Assembly (NCBI GenBank): GCA_019351895.1
Contig: JABBOH010000010.1
Location: 1-64,000, forward strand
Direction of reading: 5' to 3'
From: Pseudomonadota bacterium
GTDB lineage: Bacteria; Pseudomonadota; Alphaproteobacteria; Acetobacterales; Acetobacteraceae
Length of the DNA: 64,000 bases
Shown: positions 63,448-64,000 of the stretch, piece after piece
Position numbering within the stretch: position 1 is the stretch's first letter
Layout: every line of letters begins with the position of its first letter
The notes under the pieces: model-generated
Seen by the model: only the letters and a program-made list of their open reading frames with translations
The model's database searches: none
Told to the model about the DNA's origin: nothing
Translations under genes and position numbers: made by a program

Positions 63448-64000
63448 CAGACGGCCACGACGCGCTGAGCGGACGCCGACAGCATGGCGGCGCGTGCCGC
63501 CTTGAGCGCCGCGAAGTCGGCATCAGCGTGATAGGAACTTCGGGTCAGAGGCGTCGCCGATACCATCAGGAAGCCCTTTGCCCGTGCAACGGAAGCGTAA
63601 TCGGCGAATTCAGCCGGGGTCACAAAGCCCGCAACCGCCGCGTGCTTTGGCGTGGGCTGCAGATATTGGCCGAGCGTCAGGAAATCAACATCCGCGATGC
63701 GAAGATCGTCCATCACCTGACCCACTTCGGCGCGAGCCTCGCCCAGCCCCACCATCATCCCCGACTTCGTGAAGATCGCCGGGTTGAGCATCTTCACCTG
63801 ATCGAGCAGCCGCAGCGACTGGTAGTATCGCGCCCCGGGCCGGATCGTCGGATAAAGCCGGGGCACCGTCTCGAGATTGTGGTTGAAGACATCGGGCGCC
63901 GCCTCGGCCACGATCTCGATAGCCCCCGGCTTGCGCAGGAAGTCCGGCGTCAGAACCTCGACCGTGGTGGCGGGCGCGGCGTTGCGGATGGCGCCGATCA
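63447..64000 (-). CDS. lipA: lipoyl synthase, C-terminal part (runs off the right edge)
   Basis: Radical SAM enzyme that inserts two sulfurs into octanoylated proteins. About 184 C-terminal residues are visible: [70 protein letters not shown] and [18 protein letters not shown], all LipA signatures. Both CxxxCxxC and auxiliary cluster cysteines lie beyond the edge. It overlaps the COQ10-like gene by one base. Confidence 0.97.
   Translation of the reverse strand, partial: IGAIRNAAPATTVEVLTPDFLRKPGAIEIVAEAAPDVFNHNLETVPRLYPTIRPGARYYQSLRLLDQVKMLNPAIFTKSGMMVGLGEARAEVGQVMDDLRIADVDFLTLGQYLQPTPKHAAVAGFVTPAEFADYASVARAKGFLMVSATPLTRSSYHADADFAALKAARAAMLSASAQRVVAV

Overview
This 64 kb window is GC-rich chromosomal DNA from an alphaproteobacterium. 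Evidence for that placement: a 440-residue prolyl-tRNA synthetase too short to carry the editing insertion, a proS-lolC-lolD block, RNase E with a long acidic insertion in its S1 region, a rne-amidase-PBP1a-prfB neighbourhood, a COQ10/RatA-like gene abutting lipA, and a GTTC-N7-GTTC SOS box. Several proteins look like those of Rhodospirillales/Acetobacteraceae, but I cannot fix the genus. Almost all the DNA codes; the clear compositional outlier is an AT-rich decayed stretch at about 8.56-9.3 kb.

Layout. 0-2.5 kb: part of an ABC importer (binding protein and two permeases). 2.8-6.0 kb: radical SAM protein and DNA photolyase behind a LexA box, then a small membrane-anchored stress-type protein. 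6.0-9.5 kb: a broken CPBP protease gene, a divergent SDR/LysR pair, and an AT-rich remnant of a P-loop ATPase. 9.5-19 kb: dnaE, an AlgX-like protein, a Uma2 gene with two in-frame stops, lolD, lolC, proS and an acyltransferase. 19.1-28.4 kb: a terminator-rich intergenic region, rne with a hairpin-bearing leader, a Tat-type amidase, PBP1a, and prfB with its programmed frameshift. 28.4-35.7 kb: DUF4239-type protein, ClC channel, EmrAB-type efflux pump behind a 20-bp palindrome, and oxyR with an OxyR-type site at its start. 35.9-45.9 kb: a dipeptide/D-amino-acid operon (ABC importer, D-aminopeptidase, amidase, FAD oxidoreductase) next to an XRE-cupin regulator; the same operator-like motif precedes both. 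45.9-55.5 kb: a MocR regulator divergent from a complete, tightly overlapping Nit1C nitrilase cluster extended by an LnmK-like (Pnap_2097) gene and preceded by a near-consensus sigma-54 promoter. 55.6-64 kb: GAF-GGDEF-EAL protein, PepSY protein, eutBC, a TonB-like protein, an M23 peptidase gene put out of frame by a 7-bp tandem repeat, a COQ10-like gene and the 3' part of lipA.

The most interesting system is the Nit1C cluster. Eight family-level genes (MSMEG_0572, nitrilase, radical SAM MSMEG_0568, GNAT MSMEG_0567, AIR-synthase-like, glycosyltransferase MSMEG_0565, MSMEG_0570, flavoprotein MSMEG_0569) plus the LnmK-like gene are co-directional, mostly with stop/start overlaps. They lie downstream of TTGGCATG-N4-TTGCT, a -24/-12 element, and an array of ATTGAC repeats. 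This suggests a nitrogen-controlled pathway whose chemistry is not settled. Second in interest are the (GGGTGGC)5 tract that may switch the M23 peptidase on and off, and the shared TTTCT-N4-AGAAA motif tying the XRE-cupin regulator to the dipeptide operon.

No rRNA, tRNA, CRISPR array, integrase or intact insertion sequence was seen by eye.
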